Both the position numbers and the translations under genes were made by a program. From NCBI GenBank assembly GCA_900546625.1, contig URDU01000007.1, forward strand, positions 48,282 to 112,281: DNA of 64,000 nucleotides, given 5' to 3'. This DNA is from an uncultured Lachnobacterium sp. GTDB taxonomy: Bacteria; Bacillota; Clostridia; Lachnospirales; Lachnospiraceae. How positions within the stretch are numbered: the first letter of the stretch is position 1; each line of letters starts with the position of its first letter. Below the pieces are notes generated by a model. The model ran no database searches. It had not been told where the DNA came from and was given only the letters and a program-made list of their open reading frames with translations. Positions 27,152 to 38,235 of the stretch are shown piece after piece.

Positions 27152-27265
27152 TTAACCCTGTCTCTGCTTATGCTTTGGATTCTCACAGATAATTCTGATG
27201 CTTCCTTTTCTCTTGATAACTTTGCACTTTTCGCAAATAGGTTTAACTGATGATCTTACCTTCAC
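27152..27265 (-). CDS. rpmJ: 50S ribosomal protein L36
   Basis: 37 residues from a GTG start at 27265, with AGGAGG seven nt upstream; a longer open frame to 27343 ignores this site. Zinc finger ligands C11, C14, C27 and H32 are all present (CEKC...CENPKH), so it is the zinc-containing form. Confidence 0.95.
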   Translation of the reverse strand: MKVRSSVKPICEKCKVIKRKGSIRIICENPKHKQRQG

Positions 27266-27387
27266 AGCAAATCCTCCTTTCTCTATAAAAGTCCTTTTCA
27301 GGTACTTTTCCAAAAGTGTCCAGATAGCATTATACACGGACACTTAAGGGAAGTCAATATATTTTTTTAAAAAATTATCTGTAAAAA

Positions 27388-27606
27388 TTACTTATCTCTC
27401 CAGATAATTCTGCCCTTTGTCAGATCGTATGGTGACATCTCAATTGTTACCTTGTCTCCAGGTAAAATTCTGATGAAATTCATACGAAGCTTTCCACTGA
27501 TTGTTGCTAAAATCTGGTGTCCGTTCTCAAGCTCTACCTTGAAAAACGCATTTGGTAACTTCTCAACTACAACACCTTCAACTTCGATAACGTCTGCTTT
27601 TGACAT
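27388..27606 (-). CDS. infA: Translation initiation factor IF-1
   Basis: 72 residues, the standard length. OB-fold protein that occupies the A site during initiation. It begins [20 protein letters not shown] and ends KGRIIWRDK. It lies between map and rpmJ as in other Firmicutes. Confidence 0.98.
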   Translation of the reverse strand: MSKADVIEVEGVVVEKLPNAFFKVELENGHQILATISGKLRMNFIRILPGDKVTIEMSPYDLTKGRIIWRDK

Positions 27607-27652
27607 TTTGATTCCTCCTGTAAATAAATCCTTGGGTTTCGTTATGATTATT

Positions 27653-28447
27653 TTAGATTAGCTCCAGAAATCCGGCTGCTTTTTCATCCTCCGTCAGAGA
27701 AAGTATCTCCGGTTTTCCTTTTGTAATAAGTATGGTATTTTCATAGTGTGCCGACAACGATAAATCCTCAGTCACCACTGTCCATTCGTCATCCATCCAC
27801 ACCACATGCGGTGAACCTGCATTGATCATAGGCTCAACCGCCAGTGTCATGCCCGGCTTAAGCCTGAGCCCTTTTCTAAAGCCCTGTGGCCTGAAATTCG
27901 GCACCTCAGGATCCTCATGTAAATGACTTCCTATGCCATGACCTACAAGGTCATATACAACTCCGTATCCAAAAGATTCGGCAAGCTGCTGTATGGCCCC
28001 TGAAATATCATACAGTCTGTTTCCCGCAACTGCATTCTTTATTCCTGCAAAAAAACTGAGACGTGTTCTTTCTATAAGAAGTCTTGCTTCTTCTGAAATT
28101 TCTCCTACGCCTACTGTTCTGGCTGCGTCTGAGTGGTATCCTTTGTAGATAACACCAGCATCAAGGCTAACGATATCGCCCTCCTGTAAGATACGCTCAT
28201 CAGTCGGGATACCATGTACAACCTCCTCGTTTACTGAAACACATATGGAGGCCGGATATCCGCAATATCCTAAGAAAGACGGTTCGCATCCATAACTACG
28301 AATCATTTCTTCGCCCAGCCGGTCCACATCCTTGGTGGACATTCCCGGTTTGATTTCTTTACCGAGCTGCTGATGAACAGCCGCCAGAATCCTGCCGGCC
28401 TCTCTCATCAGCTCTATCTCATGCTCTGATTTGATAGTTACAGACAT
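27653..28447 (-). CDS. map: Methionine aminopeptidase, type I
   Basis: 264 residues. It removes the N-terminal Met from new proteins. The five metal ligands are present: Asp in VSLDAGV, Asp in [10 protein letters not shown], His in [12 protein letters not shown], Glu in LAVEPM and Glu near the end ([11 protein letters not shown]). The start is 2 nt after the adk stop, so they are coupled. Slightly longer than the 250-residue norm because of a short C-terminal tail. Confidence 0.97.
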   Translation of the reverse strand: MSVTIKSEHEIELMREAGRILAAVHQQLGKEIKPGMSTKDVDRLGEEMIRSYGCEPSFLGYCGYPASICVSVNEEVVHGIPTDERILQEGDIVSLDAGVIYKGYHSDAARTVGVGEISEEARLLIERTRLSFFAGIKNAVAGNRLYDISGAIQQLAESFGYGVVYDLVGHGIGSHLHEDPEVPNFRPQGFRKGLRLKPGMTLAVEPMINAGSPHVVWMDDEWTVVTEDLSLSAHYENTILITKGKPEILSLTEDEKAAGFLELI

Positions 28448-28449
28448 TA

Positions 28450-29109
<660 letters not shown>

Positions 29110-29170
29110 TTATACAAAACTTGTTGATAGCACGAATGGAGATACTGAATTCAGTATCTCCAATGTACAA

Positions 29171-30490
29171 TTAATCATCTAAAAATCCTTTATAGTATCG
29201 AACTCTCATCTGTGATTCAATTTGCTTCAATGTCTCAATAACAACTCCGACAATGATGATGATTGAAGTTCCACCAAAGGATACATCTGCGTTGAATACT
29301 CCATTGAAGAATATAGGAACAAATGCGATAAACGCAAGTCCAATAGCTCCAATAAATACAATATAGTTTAATATCTGATTTAAGTAATCGCTGGTTGGCT
29401 TTCCAGGTCTGATACCAGGTATAAAGCCACCTGAACGCTTCATATTGTTTGCAATCTCAAGCGGATTGAATGTAATGTTTGTGTAGAAGTAAGCAAATGC
29501 TATAATCAACACAATGTAAACAATAAGTCCGATTGAATATACCGGCTCCTTTGGATCGCACCAGTTAGACTGTGATAATCCTTTTAATATCTTAGAGCCT
29601 ATTCCATTTCCATTGCCCTTTCCAAGGAAGCTGGCAATGATAACAGGTGTCTGCATAAGAGACTGGGCAAAGATTACCGGGATAACTCCACTGGTATTTA
29701 CCTTAAGTGGAATACAGGTCTGCTGACCGCCCATCTGCTTGTTGCCTCTTATTTTGCTTGAGTACTGTACAGGAATCTTGCGCTGTGCATCCTGAAGCAA
29801 TACTACAAATACTACCATTGCAGCAATGATTGCTACTATGATAAGACCTGCAACAATCGCCTTTGGAACGTTCGCTGCGGAAGCAATGAACTGTGACCAA
29901 AGTGTACTTAAATCTTCTGGAATACGTGAAATAATATTGATTGTCAATACTATTGATATTCCGTTTCCTACACCCTTTTCTGTAATACGCTCTCCAATCC
30001 ACATAAGTACAGCAGAACCTGCTGTAAGTGAAGTAACGACCATAATAACAGTCAATGGTGTCTTTTCTGTAAGGTAATTCTGTCTGTAAAAACCAATTAC
30101 CATCATGACTGACTCAAGAAGGCCTAATGCAATTGTAAGATAACGTGTTATCTCAACAATCTTCTTTCTGCCATCCTCGCCATCGCGTTGCATCTCTTCA
30201 AGCTTAGGTATAGCAATTGTAAGCAACTGCATAATGATTGAAGATGTAATGTATGGTGTAATATTCAGCGCAAATACTGACATCTGTGAGAATGATCCAC
30301 CTGTGATAGCATCAACAAAGCCTAAACCATCTGCTGATTTACTGTTTAACCAACTCTGAAATACGGAGCCCTTGACACCAGGAATCGGAAGCTCGCTTCC
30401 GATTCTGATGACAATAAGCATCATGAATGTAAAAAGGATTCTATTACGGACATCCTTTATTTTAAACGCATTACGGAGTGTTTTAAGCAT
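29171..30490 (-). CDS. secY: Preprotein translocase subunit SecY
   Basis: 439 residues, ten membrane spans. Channel-forming core of the Sec translocon. Visible blocks: SELPIPGVKG near the start, IYFYTNITFNP-like FAYFYTNITFNPLEIANNMK, and GGFIPGIRPG before the cytoplasmic loop that contacts SecA and ribosomes. Its ATG overlaps the rplO stop by one base (TAATG). Confidence 0.98.
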   Translation of the reverse strand: MLKTLRNAFKIKDVRNRILFTFMMLIVIRIGSELPIPGVKGSVFQSWLNSKSADGLGFVDAITGGSFSQMSVFALNITPYITSSIIMQLLTIAIPKLEEMQRDGEDGRKKIVEITRYLTIALGLLESVMMVIGFYRQNYLTEKTPLTVIMVVTSLTAGSAVLMWIGERITEKGVGNGISIVLTINIISRIPEDLSTLWSQFIASAANVPKAIVAGLIIVAIIAAMVVFVVLLQDAQRKIPVQYSSKIRGNKQMGGQQTCIPLKVNTSGVIPVIFAQSLMQTPVIIASFLGKGNGNGIGSKILKGLSQSNWCDPKEPVYSIGLIVYIVLIIAFAYFYTNITFNPLEIANNMKRSGGFIPGIRPGKPTSDYLNQILNYIVFIGAIGLAFIAFVPIFFNGVFNADVSFGGTSIIIIVGVVIETLKQIESQMRVRYYKGFLDD

Positions 30491-30930
30491 TAGATCACCT
30501 CTGCTTTTCCACCAAGAGCTTCGATTTTCTCTTTTGCACTAGCGCTGAAAGCGTTAGCCTGAACTGTAAGCTTCTTAGTAAGTTCTCCATTTCCAAGAAT
30601 CTTTACGCCATCTCTAGGATTCTTAACGATTCCAGCCTCGATTAATGTCTCAACTGAAACTACTGCATCGTTGTCGAATCTCTCAAGAGCTGAAAGATTT
30701 ATAGGTACGATTGTAAGAGTGTTTCTATTCTTGAAACCTCTCTTAGGCAATCTTCTATATAATGGCATCTGTCCACCTTCGAAACCAGGTCTTGGAGCTC
30801 CTGAACGAGCCTTCTGTCCCTTGTGTCCCTTACCAGCAGTCTTACCGTTTCCTGAGCCGTGTCCACGACCTCTTCTGAAATTATCACTATGAACTGAACC
30901 CTCAGCCGCTTTTAAATTAGATAAATCCAT
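30490..30930 (-). CDS. rplO: 50S ribosomal protein L15
   Basis: 146 residues from ATG 30930 (AGGAGG seven nt upstream); the frame includes a GTG one codon earlier, only four nt from that site. Gly/Arg/Lys-rich N-terminal extension ([20 protein letters not shown]) and globular C-terminal domain are typical. Late assembly protein of the large subunit. Confidence 0.96.
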   Translation of the reverse strand: MDLSNLKAAEGSVHSDNFRRGRGHGSGNGKTAGKGHKGQKARSGAPRPGFEGGQMPLYRRLPKRGFKNRNTLTIVPINLSALERFDNDAVVSVETLIEAGIVKNPRDGVKILGNGELTKKLTVQANAFSASAKEKIEALGGKAEVI

Positions 30931-30953
30931 CACGGTACCTCCTTATTTTATTC

Positions 30954-31136
30954 TTAAACTTCTTCTACTTTTACGTATGGTGCTACTTTGCGAACAGCTC
31001 CCTGTGTAGCTGCATTGTTTGGTAACTCTACAGTTTTGCCTAACTTAGTAAGACCAAGAGCCTCAATAGTCTTCTTGTTCTTAGGAACAGCACCGATTGT
31101 AGATTTGATTAATGTAACTTTAACTCTATCTGCCAT
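30954..31136 (-). CDS. rpmD: 50S ribosomal protein L30
   Basis: 60 residues, the short bacterial form. Sequence begins MADRVKVTLIKSTIGAVPKN with the usual ferredoxin-like fold pattern. It lies 23 nt before rplO and 13 nt after rpsE. Confidence 0.97.
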   Translation of the reverse strand: MADRVKVTLIKSTIGAVPKNKKTIEALGLTKLGKTVELPNNAATQGAVRKVAPYVKVEEV

Positions 31137-31149
31137 TTTAGCGTTCCTC

Positions 31150-31659
31150 CTAACCTAAGATTTCTTCTACAGATTTACCACGAAGCTTTGCAACATCCTC
31201 AGGGCTTCTTAACTGCTTAAGAGCCTCGATAGTAGCAAGTACTACGTTCTGCTTGTTGTTTGATCCTAAAGACTTTGTACGGATATTCTGGATACCAGCG
31301 ATCTCGCATACTGAACGTGCAGGACCACCAGCGATGATACCAGTACCTTCAGGAGACTTCTTTAATAATACGGAAGCACCTGTATATTTTCCTGTTACAT
31401 CATGTGTAATAGAATTGTTCTCGTCTAACTTAACATTTACCATGCTCTTGATGGCGTCCTCTTTACCCTTACGGATAGCTTCAGGAATTTCTGCTGCTTT
31501 TCCAAGACCTGCACCTACATGGCCGTTCTTGTCACCAACAACAACGAGAGCTGTGAATCGCATGTTACGTCCACCCTTAACAACCTTTGTTACACGCTTG
31601 ATGTCAACTACCTGGTCAACTAATTCTAATTGACTAGCGTCAATGATTTCACGTTTCAT
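31150..31659 (-). CDS. rpsE: 30S ribosomal protein S5
   Basis: 169 residues. It lines the mRNA entry site, and its double-stranded RNA-binding-like domain (about 12-75, [20 protein letters not shown]) is where spectinomycin-resistance changes occur in other bacteria. The C-terminal domain ([18 protein letters not shown]) is normal. Confidence 0.98.
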   Translation of the reverse strand: MKREIIDASQLELVDQVVDIKRVTKVVKGGRNMRFTALVVVGDKNGHVGAGLGKAAEIPEAIRKGKEDAIKSMVNVKLDENNSITHDVTGKYTGASVLLKKSPEGTGIIAGGPARSVCEIAGIQNIRTKSLGSNNKQNVVLATIEALKQLRSPEDVAKLRGKSVEEILG

Positions 31660-31671
31660 GTTTGTCTCCTC

Positions 31672-32040
31672 CTAAAAATCTAAGCCAGCTTCTCTTGCTG
31701 CTTCAGCTAATGCTTTAACTTTTCCTGCGTAAATAAAACCGCCTCTATCGAAGACAACAGTTGAAATACCTTTATCTAATGCTTTCTTTGCGATTACAGT
31801 ACCAAGCTTTGCTGCTGCATCTACGTTATTAGTCTTCTCGAGCTCTGCCTTGATATCCTTGTCAAGTGTTGATGCAGAAACGAGTGTATTTCCAACTGTA
31901 TCATCAATAATCTGAGCATACATATGGTTATTACTTCTGAATACAGCTAAACGAGGACGCTGTGCTGTACCAGCAAGATGATTACGCATTCTGTTATGTT
32001 TCTTTACACGAACTTCTGTTCTTGATTTCTTACTAACCAT
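31672..32040 (-). CDS. rplR: 50S ribosomal protein L18
   Basis: 122 residues. Binds 5S rRNA together with L5. Basic N-terminus ([21 protein letters not shown]) followed by [20 protein letters not shown] and [16 protein letters not shown], the family signatures. The unusual point is none; spacing to neighbours is 12 and 19 nt. Confidence 0.98.
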   Translation of the reverse strand: MVSKKSRTEVRVKKHNRMRNHLAGTAQRPRLAVFRSNNHMYAQIIDDTVGNTLVSASTLDKDIKAELEKTNNVDAAAKLGTVIAKKALDKGISTVVFDRGGFIYAGKVKALAEAAREAGLDF

Positions 32041-32059
32041 TACTTGTCCACTCCTTTAA

Positions 32060-32599
32060 TTATTTTTTACCAGTCTTACCAACTTTACGTCTAATAACCT
32101 CATCAGCATATTTGATTCCCTTGCCCTTATATGGCTCAGGTCTTCTCTTATCTCTGATCTCAGCTGCGTACTGGCCAACTTTTTCTTTATCGATACCCTT
32201 AATGATAATCTTGTTATCCTGAACCTCTGACTCAAGTCCTTCAGGATCCTCCATCTCAACCGGATGAGAATATCCTAAGTTAAGAGTAAGTTTCTTTCCA
32301 GCCTTAGAAGCTCTGTAACCAACACCGTTAACCTCAAGAGTCTTTGTATAACCCTCAGTTACACCAACAACCATGTTGTGGATAAGTGTTCTTGTTAATC
32401 CATGTAAGGATTTCATTTTCTTCAAATCATTAGGTCTTGTAACTACTACTTCTTCACCCTCTAATTTGATATCCATCTCTGATGGAAGAGTTCTCTCAAG
32501 AGTACCCTTTGGACCTTTTACAGTCACATGATTATTTTCTGCAATTTCAACTGTTACTCCAGCAGGAACTGCGATTGGCATTCTTCCTATACGTGACAT
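32060..32599 (-). CDS. rplF: 50S ribosomal protein L6
   Basis: 179 residues with two tandem L6 folds (about 11-82 and 90-164) and the C-terminal signature [19 protein letters not shown]. Located near the factor-binding site. It is preceded by a 304-nt spacer after rpsH, much longer than any other in the spc block. Confidence 0.98.
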   Translation of the reverse strand: MSRIGRMPIAVPAGVTVEIAENNHVTVKGPKGTLERTLPSEMDIKLEGEEVVVTRPNDLKKMKSLHGLTRTLIHNMVVGVTEGYTKTLEVNGVGYRASKAGKKLTLNLGYSHPVEMEDPEGLESEVQDNKIIIKGIDKEKVGQYAAEIRDKRRPEPYKGKGIKYADEVIRRKVGKTGKK

Positions 32600-32903
32600 G
32601 CCCGTACCTCCTATATTTTGATATTAGGTTAATAGTTATTTAGTATTTCTGACCTTGTGGTCAGGTTATACTTTAAGATGTTACTTGCTGTATCCCTACT
32701 ATACATCATTGATGCATCGAATATGGATACGTGATGAAATATACTTAATATAAATTAAGATCTTTAGGGGTATGTTCTCTTCGCTAAGTTCGAACTACCT
32801 ACAATCTTGTGTCATAAGGAAGTTCTTTTCGCTTCACTCAAAGAACAACTTTCACACTAAATTCATGCTACGCTTACGCTTGCATTCATTAAGTGTTCAA
32901 TGT
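32600..32903 (-). other. 304-nt spacer between rpsH and rplF
   Basis: It contains repeat copy A (32822-32895) directly after rpsH and a partial copy of hairpin 2 at 32774-32795 (GTTCTCTTCGCTAAG then TTCGAAC). The remainder toward rplF is AT-rich without a clear -35/-10 pair. It looks like an insertion of repeats inside a tightly packed operon. Confidence 0.55.
32822..32895 (-). repeat. Two-hairpin repeat copy A (after rpsH)
   Basis: Transcribed-strand order: hairpin 1 arms 32895-32882 and 32868-32855 (14 nt each, 13-nt loop), an 8-nt linker, then hairpin 2 arms 32846-32840 (GTTCTTT) and 32828-32822 (AAAGAAC) with an 11-nt loop. It starts 9 nt after the rpsH stop codon. The same layout recurs in copies B and C with compensating base changes. 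Confidence 0.85.
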
Positions 32904-33308
32904 TTACCAAACGAATGCTAAAACTTCGCCACCAACCTGAAGCTTTCTAGCCTCTTTATCAGTTACGATACCCTGGTTAGTTGAAAGAATAGCGATTCCA
33001 AGTCCACCAAGAACTGAAGGGATCTCATCCTTGCCTGCGTATACACGAAGACCCGGCTTAGAAATTCTCTTGATTCCTGTGATAACTTTCTCATTCTTGT
33101 CAGCACCATATTTTAATGTAACATGGATTGTCTTGATTTTTCCATCCTCAACGATGTCGTATTTCTCGATGAATCCCTCATCTACAAGGATTCCAGCGAT
33201 TGCTACTTTAATCTTAGAAGCTGGGATGTCTACTGTATCATGTTTTGCAGTATTTGCGTTACGAATTCTTGTAAGCATATCTGCGATTGGATCACTTGTC
33301 ATCATCAT
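32904..33308 (-). CDS. rpsH: 30S ribosomal protein S8
   Basis: 134 residues. Central-domain 16S binder and, in E. coli, the translational repressor of the spc operon. Family blocks [14 protein letters not shown] near the start and the C-terminal [19 protein letters not shown] are clear. The start has three successive ATGs; the first (33308) is closest to AGGAGG, 12 nt away. Confidence 0.97.
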   Translation of the reverse strand: MMMTSDPIADMLTRIRNANTAKHDTVDIPASKIKVAIAGILVDEGFIEKYDIVEDGKIKTIHVTLKYGADKNEKVITGIKRISKPGLRVYAGKDEIPSVLGGLGIAILSTNQGIVTDKEARKLQVGGEVLAFVW

Positions 33309-33379
33309 AATGAACGATATCCTCCTTAAATATGTTTGTTAATATAGTTATTTATAAAAACAGCTGTTGCTGAAAGGAA

Positions 33380-33453
33380 GTTCTCTTCGCTAAGCTCAGA
33401 GAACAGCCTTCTCACTAGATTCGTGCAACGCTTACGCGCGCACTCATCAAGTG
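33380..33453 (-). repeat. Two-hairpin repeat copy B (after rpsN)
   Basis: Hairpin 1 arms 33453-33440 and 33426-33413, 13-nt loop; 8-nt linker; hairpin 2 arms 33404-33398 (GTTCTCT) and 33386-33380 (AGAGAAC), 11-nt loop. It starts 8 nt after the rpsN stop and occupies most of the 153-nt rpsN-rpsH spacer. Confidence 0.85.
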
Positions 33454-33461
33454 TTCAGAGC

Positions 33462-33647
33462 TTACCAGCTAGCTTTTTTAACGCCTGGGATCTGTCCCTT
33501 GTATGCTAACTCACGGAAGCATACTCTGCAGATTCCGTATTTCTTTAAAACTGAATGTGGACGTCCACAAATTCTACAACGTGTATAAGCTCTTGTAGAG
33601 AACTTTGGTGCACGCTGCTGTTTGATTTTCATACTTGTCTTAGCCAT
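33462..33647 (-). CDS. rpsN: 30S ribosomal protein S14, zinc-binding type
   Basis: 61 residues, the short type Z form, with zinc ligands C24, C27, C40 and C43 (CRIC...CRVC). Head protein of the 30S subunit. It lies 14 nt after rplE. Confidence 0.98.
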   Translation of the reverse strand: MAKTSMKIKQQRAPKFSTRAYTRCRICGRPHSVLKKYGICRVCFRELAYKGQIPGVKKASW

Positions 33648-33661
33648 TAGAATTCCTCCGA

Positions 33662-34201
33662 TTATTTAGCGAATGGCATATTGAACTGTGCCAGTAACTC
33701 ACGTGCCTCTTCGTCTGTCTTAGCAGTAGTAACGAAGATAATGTCCATACCACGAACCTTATCTACCTTATCATACTCGATCTCAGGGAAGATGATCTGC
33801 TCTTTAATTCCAAGGGCATAGTTTCCACGGCCATCAAATGCGTTAGGGTTAACACCTCTGAAGTCACGTACACGAGGTAATGCTAAGTTGATGAGACGAT
33901 CTGCAAACTCGTACATCTTCTCACCACGTAATGTAACCTTACATCCGATTGGCATTCCTTCTCTGATTTTAAAGTTAGCTATAGCATTCTTTGCTTTAGT
34001 TGTAACTGCCTTCTGTCCTGTGATGGCTTCCATATCCTTAACGGCTGCCTCAAGAACCTTAGCGTTTTCCTTAGCTTCACCAACACCCATGTTAACTACG
34101 ATCTTGTCAAGCTTTGGAATTTCCATTGCGTTTTTGTATCCGAACTTTTTGATCATTGCGTCCTTGATCTCATTTTCGTACTGTTCTCTAAGTCTACTCA
34201 A
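33662..34201 (-). CDS. rplE: 50S ribosomal protein L5
   Basis: 179 residues. Binds 5S rRNA and contacts the P-site tRNA. Family blocks [37 protein letters not shown] and the C-terminal [20 protein letters not shown] are complete. Confidence 0.98.
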   Translation of the reverse strand: MSRLREQYENEIKDAMIKKFGYKNAMEIPKLDKIVVNMGVGEAKENAKVLEAAVKDMEAITGQKAVTTKAKNAIANFKIREGMPIGCKVTLRGEKMYEFADRLINLALPRVRDFRGVNPNAFDGRGNYALGIKEQIIFPEIEYDKVDKVRGMDIIFVTTAKTDEEARELLAQFNMPFAK

Positions 34202-34224
34202 TGTCTTAATCCTCCTCTCTCCAA

Positions 34225-34536
34225 TTAGTCGATAACCTTGCCTGTTGATTTAGCAAAGCGAACTTTCTTGTCTCCATCCATCTTGAATCCTACACGAGTA
34301 GGCTTTCCGTCATGGATGAGCATTACGTTGGAAGCATCGATTGGAGCCTCCTGATGAACGATACCGCCCTGCTGATTTGACATACTTGGTTTTGTATGCT
34401 TAGTAACCATGTTGATTCCCTCAACAAGAAGTGTATTGTTCTTTGCGTTTACGGCAATTACCTTGCCCTCATTGTTGATATCTTTTCCAGCGATAACCTT
34501 AACAAGGTCGCCTTTTTTGATTTTCATAGTTGCCAT
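34225..34536 (-). CDS. rplX: 50S ribosomal protein L24
   Basis: 103 residues. KOW domain at the start ([20 protein letters not shown]); assembly-initiating protein at the peptide exit side. It lies 11 nt after rplN. Confidence 0.98.
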   Translation of the reverse strand: MATMKIKKGDLVKVIAGKDINNEGKVIAVNAKNNTLLVEGINMVTKHTKPSMSNQQGGIVHQEAPIDASNVMLIHDGKPTRVGFKMDGDKKVRFAKSTGKVID

Positions 34537-34547
34537 TGACGTTCCTC

Positions 34548-34916
34548 CTATAATACTTCCGGAGCCAGAGAAACAATCTTCATGAACTGTTTCTCACGAA
34601 GCTCACGAGCTACTGGTCCAAATATACGTGTTCCTTTTGGAGTTTTGTCATCTTTGATGATTACTGCTGCGTTCTCATCAAACTTTATATAAGATCCGTC
34701 TTTACGACGAGCACCTTTTACTGAACGAACTACTACGGCTTTAACTACATCGCCTTTTTTAACAACACCGCCTGGTGTTGCATCTTTAACAGTAGCAACG
34801 ATTACATCACCGATGTTCGCATATCTTCTGGTAGATCCACCCATAACGCGGATAACAAGTAACTCTTTAGCGCCAGTGTTATCAGCAACCTTGAGTCTGC
34901 TTTCCTGCTGTACCAT
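34548..34916 (-). CDS. rplN: 50S ribosomal protein L14
   Basis: 122 residues, exactly the family length. Beta-barrel protein that bridges to the small subunit. It starts [20 protein letters not shown] and ends [12 protein letters not shown], both standard. Confidence 0.98.
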   Translation of the reverse strand: MVQQESRLKVADNTGAKELLVIRVMGGSTRRYANIGDVIVATVKDATPGGVVKKGDVVKAVVVRSVKGARRKDGSYIKFDENAAVIIKDDKTPKGTRIFGPVARELREKQFMKIVSLAPEVL

Positions 34917-34934
34917 GCTTGTAGCCTCCTTTTA

Positions 34935-35192
34935 TTATTTTGCTCTTTCCATGATTTCTACAAGTCTCCATCTCTTATCTTTAGATAAAGGTCTTGTTTC
35001 CATAACTCTGACTGTATCACCGATCTTTGCATCGTTTTTCTCGTCATGAGCTTTTAATTTATAAGTCTTCTTAACGATCTTGTTGTAAAGAGGATGTCTT
35101 ACGTTATCTCTTACAGCTACAACGATTGTCTTATCCATCTTATCGCTTACAACAACACCAACACGTGTTTTTCTAAGATTTCTTTCTTCCAC
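34935..35192 (-). CDS. rpsQ: 30S ribosomal protein S17
   Basis: 85 residues. OB-fold 16S rRNA binder. Contains [17 protein letters not shown] and [20 protein letters not shown], the family signatures. Confidence 0.98.
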   Translation of the reverse strand: MEERNLRKTRVGVVVSDKMDKTIVVAVRDNVRHPLYNKIVKKTYKLKAHDEKNDAKIGDTVRVMETRPLSKDKRWRLVEIMERAK

Positions 35193-35222
35193 GGTCTAAA
35201 ATCTCCTTTCTGATAGGATAAA

Positions 35223-35426
35223 CTATTCTGCAGCCTTTGCAGTGATAACAGTCTGAATTCTAGCGATGTTCTTGCGAACCTCTTTGATTCTTGCTGTGTT
35301 ATCTAACTGGTTAGTTGCATTCTGGAATCTTAAATTGAAAAGTTCTTTTTTAGCATCAACGAGCTGTGCCTGTAACTGCTCTACGCTCTGTGCCTGTAAC
35401 TCTTTAACGTATGCACTAGTTTTCAT
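35223..35426 (-). CDS. rpmC: 50S ribosomal protein L29
   Basis: 67 residues if started at ATG 35426 ([13 protein letters not shown]), which is preceded by GGCGGTGAG; a GTG three codons earlier (35435) is possible. Two-helix protein at the exit tunnel where SRP and trigger factor dock. Either start overlaps the rplP 3' end, so translation is coupled. Confidence 0.93.
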   Translation of the reverse strand: MKTSAYVKELQAQSVEQLQAQLVDAKKELFNLRFQNATNQLDNTARIKEVRKNIARIQTVITAKAAE

Positions 35427-35853
35427 TTGACTCACCGCCTTCTAAATCTGCACGAGAAACTACTTTACACTTGCAAGGTAATTTGTGTGTAGCAAGACGT
35501 AAAGCTTCTTTAGCTACGTCTTCCGGTACTCCGGAGATTTCAAATAATACTCTACCTGGTTTTACTACAGCTACCCAATACTCAAGGGCACCCTTTCCTT
35601 TACCCATTCGAACACCCATAGGCTTATGTGTTACAGGTTTCTCTGGGAAAATCTTTATCCAAACTTTACCACCACGCTTGATGTAACGAGTCATAGCTAC
35701 ACGGGCAGCCTCAATCTGATTTGCTTTGATCCAGCATGGCTCAAGTGCTACAATACCGTACTCACCATTTGTGATTTTGTTTCCTCTTGTAGCTTTTCCT
35801 GCCATGGAACCACGGAACTGTTTACGATGTTTTACTCTCTTAGGCATTAACAT
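35416..35853 (-). CDS. rplP: 50S ribosomal protein L16
   Basis: 145 residues. Organises the A-site region of 23S rRNA. It begins [20 protein letters not shown], matching the family start, with GGAGG ten nt upstream; the later ATG at residue 3 is too far from that site. Located 2 nt after rpsC. Confidence 0.97.
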   Translation of the reverse strand: MLMPKRVKHRKQFRGSMAGKATRGNKITNGEYGIVALEPCWIKANQIEAARVAMTRYIKRGGKVWIKIFPEKPVTHKPMGVRMGKGKGALEYWVAVVKPGRVLFEISGVPEDVAKEALRLATHKLPCKCKVVSRADLEGGESNEN

Positions 35854-35855
35854 AA

Positions 35856-36512
35856 TTACTTAGCTCCTCCTTCCTTGTTTGCTTTTGTAGGAAGTACCTC
35901 GCCTTTGTAGATCCAAACCTTAACGCCAACCTTGCCGTAAGTTGTATCTGCCTCAGCGAATCCATAATCGATATCTGCTCTGATTGTCTGGAGTGGAGTA
36001 GTTCCATCATTGTATGTCTCTGTACGAGCCATATCTGCTCCGCCAAGACGACCTGAACATGTTGTCTTAATTCCTTTAACGCCGGCCTTCATAGCTCTTC
36101 CCATGCAAGACTTCATTGCTCTACGGAATGAAACACGGTTCTCAAGCTGTAAAGCGATGTTCTCAGCTACAAGCTGTGCATCCTTGTCCGGTCTCTTTAC
36201 TTCTTTGATATCAACAACTAATTTCTTGTCTGTAAGCTTCTGAACCTCAGCCTTGATCTTCTCGATCTCAGCTCCGCCCTTACCGATTACAACACCCGGC
36301 TTAGCTGTATAAATGATAACCTTAACGCGGTCTGAAGCTCTCTCGATCTCAATCTTTGAAACACCAGCTGCGTATAATTTTTTCTTTAAAAATGTTCTGA
36401 TATTATAATCTTCTACTAAGTAATCAGCGAAATCACCCTCTGCATACCATTTGGAATCCCAGTCCTTGATAACGCCAACTCTTAAGCCATGAGGATTAAC
36501 CTTCTGTCCCAT
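35856..36512 (-). CDS. rpsC: 30S ribosomal protein S3
   Basis: 218 residues. KH domain at about 40-108 with [13 protein letters not shown], followed by the S3 C-terminal domain ([19 protein letters not shown]). Part of the mRNA entry helicase site with S4 and S5. Confidence 0.98.
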   Translation of the reverse strand: MGQKVNPHGLRVGVIKDWDSKWYAEGDFADYLVEDYNIRTFLKKKLYAAGVSKIEIERASDRVKVIIYTAKPGVVIGKGGAEIEKIKAEVQKLTDKKLVVDIKEVKRPDKDAQLVAENIALQLENRVSFRRAMKSCMGRAMKAGVKGIKTTCSGRLGGADMARTETYNDGTTPLQTIRADIDYGFAEADTTYGKVGVKVWIYKGEVLPTKANKEGGAK

Positions 36513-36521
36513 GATTGCCTC

Positions 36522-36917
36522 CTATCTTTCATCAAGCACGATTGTAATGTGGCTCATTCTCTTCTCGATTCTGTAAGCTCTACCCTGTGCTCTAGGATGA
36601 ATTCTCTTCATTGTTGGTCCTTTATTTGCAAAACACTCTGCAACGTAAAGGTTCTCTGCCTTATAGTTCTTTTCCGGATAATTATTTTCTGCGTTAGCGA
36701 TTGCTGACTCTAATAATTTCTTTACTAAGCTTGAAGCATATCTAGGATTGTATGTTACGATTGCAAGTGCTTCGTTAACACTCTTTCCACGAATAGCATC
36801 TAAAACGAAACAAGCTTTCTGTACAGACACTCTAGCATAAGATAACTTTGCTGAAGGTCTTGTATCTCTAACTTCATTTCTCTCTCTCTTGATTTTGGAT
36901 CTATGTCCCTTTGCCAT
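36522..36917 (-). CDS. rplV: 50S ribosomal protein L22
   Basis: 131 residues. Lines the exit tunnel with a long hairpin (macrolide-resistance site in other bacteria). Signature GPTMKRIHPRAQGRAYRIEK near the C-terminus. A short 15-residue N-terminal extension (GHRSKIKRERNEVRDTRPS) precedes the usual core. Confidence 0.97.
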   Translation of the reverse strand: MAKGHRSKIKRERNEVRDTRPSAKLSYARVSVQKACFVLDAIRGKSVNEALAIVTYNPRYASSLVKKLLESAIANAENNYPEKNYKAENLYVAECFANKGPTMKRIHPRAQGRAYRIEKRMSHITIVLDER

Positions 36918-36942
36918 GGATGAAACCTCCTTTCAATAAATC

Positions 36943-37224
36943 TTATCTTACGCCTGATTTCTTCTCGTCTTTTCCATGTCCTCTGTAAGTTCTTGTTGCA
37001 ACGAACTCACCAAGTTTATGTCCAACCATATCCTCTGTAACATATACAGGAACATGCTTTCTTCCATCATGAACAGCGATTGTGTGTCCAACGAATGAAG
37101 GGAAGATTGTTGAACGACGTGACCATGTCTTGATTACAGACTTGTCACCAGAAGCGTTCATAGCATCTACTTTTTTAAGTAAGCTTTCATCAGCAAATGG
37201 TCCTTTTTTTAATGAACGTGCCAT
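36943..37224 (-). CDS. rpsS: 30S ribosomal protein S19
   Basis: 93 residues. Head protein that forms a pair with S13. [19 protein letters not shown] and [22 protein letters not shown] block ([19 protein letters not shown]) are complete. Confidence 0.98.
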   Translation of the reverse strand: MARSLKKGPFADESLLKKVDAMNASGDKSVIKTWSRRSTIFPSFVGHTIAVHDGRKHVPVYVTEDMVGHKLGEFVATRTYRGHGKDEKKSGVR

Positions 37225-37240
37225 TTATTCAACCTCCTAA

Positions 37241-38086
37241 TTATTTGATTGCACGACCGTCTCTTCTACGAACGATCATCTTGTTAGACTGTTTGTTCTT
37301 CTTTCTGGTCTTTAAGCCAAGTGCAGGTTTGCCCCATGGAGTACATGGTCCTGGACGTCCTACAGGTGCCTTACCTTCTCCACCACCGTGTGGATGGTCG
37401 TTAGGGTTCATAACAGATCCACGAACTGTTGGACGAATACCCATGTGACGCTTACGTCCGGCTTTACCAATATTTACGAGGTTGTGATCTCCGTTTCCAA
37501 TTACACCGATTGTAGCACGGCACTGAATTGGAACCATTCTCATCTCTCCTGAAGGAAGACGAAGTGTAGCATATTTGCCTTCTTTAGCCATAAGCTGTGC
37601 GCTAAGTCCTGCTGAACGAACAAGCTGTCCGCCCTTTCCAGGAAGGAGCTCGATGTTGTGGATCTGTGTACCAACTGGGATATTCTCAAGTGGTAAGCAG
37701 TTTCCAACTCTAACCTCAGCCTGAGCACCGCTCATAACCTTCATTCCGTCTGTAAGTCCTGCCGGAGCAAGAATATATGATTTCTCACCATCTGCATAGC
37801 AGATAAGTGCGATGTTTGCTGTTCTGTTTGGATCGTACTCGATACCAATTACAGTTGCTGGAATACCGTCTTTCTTATTTCTCTTGAAATCGATAAGTCT
37901 GTATTTTCTTCTGTTTCCACCACCCTGGTGTCTAACTGTGATTTTACCCTGATTGTTACGACCAGCGTTCTTCTTTAAAGAAGTAACAAGTGACTTCTCA
38001 GGAGTTGTCTTTGTGATCTCTGAGAAATCTGAACCAGTCATATTTCTTCTGGAAGGTGTATATGGGTTATATGTCTTAATTCCCAT
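37241..38086 (-). CDS. rplB: 50S ribosomal protein L2
   Basis: 281 residues. Essential for subunit joining and peptidyl transfer. The catalytic-site signature [18 protein letters not shown] with the conserved His is intact, and the N-terminal OB-like and SH3-like parts are normal. It follows rplW after a 149-nt spacer that carries repeat copy C. Confidence 0.98.
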   Translation of the reverse strand: MGIKTYNPYTPSRRNMTGSDFSEITKTTPEKSLVTSLKKNAGRNNQGKITVRHQGGGNRRKYRLIDFKRNKKDGIPATVIGIEYDPNRTANIALICYADGEKSYILAPAGLTDGMKVMSGAQAEVRVGNCLPLENIPVGTQIHNIELLPGKGGQLVRSAGLSAQLMAKEGKYATLRLPSGEMRMVPIQCRATIGVIGNGDHNLVNIGKAGRKRHMGIRPTVRGSVMNPNDHPHGGGEGKAPVGRPGPCTPWGKPALGLKTRKKNKQSNKMIVRRRDGRAIK

Positions 38087-38147
38087 TTTGTTTCTCCTTT
38101 CGATATGTTTTCATTATCGCGTCTTTTCTGACGCATATCATTCTGTG

Positions 38148-38220
38148 GTTCTGTTCGTTAAGCTCACAGAACGGCCTCGCACTAAATTCAAGCTGCGCTA
38201 ACGCTTGCTTTCATTAAGTT
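38148..38220 (-). repeat. Two-hairpin repeat copy C (after rplW)
   Basis: Hairpin 1 arms 38219-38207 and 38193-38181 (13 paired positions, 13-nt loop); linker; hairpin 2 arms 38172-38166 (GTTCTGT) and 38154-38148 (ACAGAAC), 11-nt loop with sequence GAGCTTAACGA. It starts 15 nt after the rplW stop. Confidence 0.85.
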
Positions 38221-38235
38221 GCTTTCGGCCTCGGC

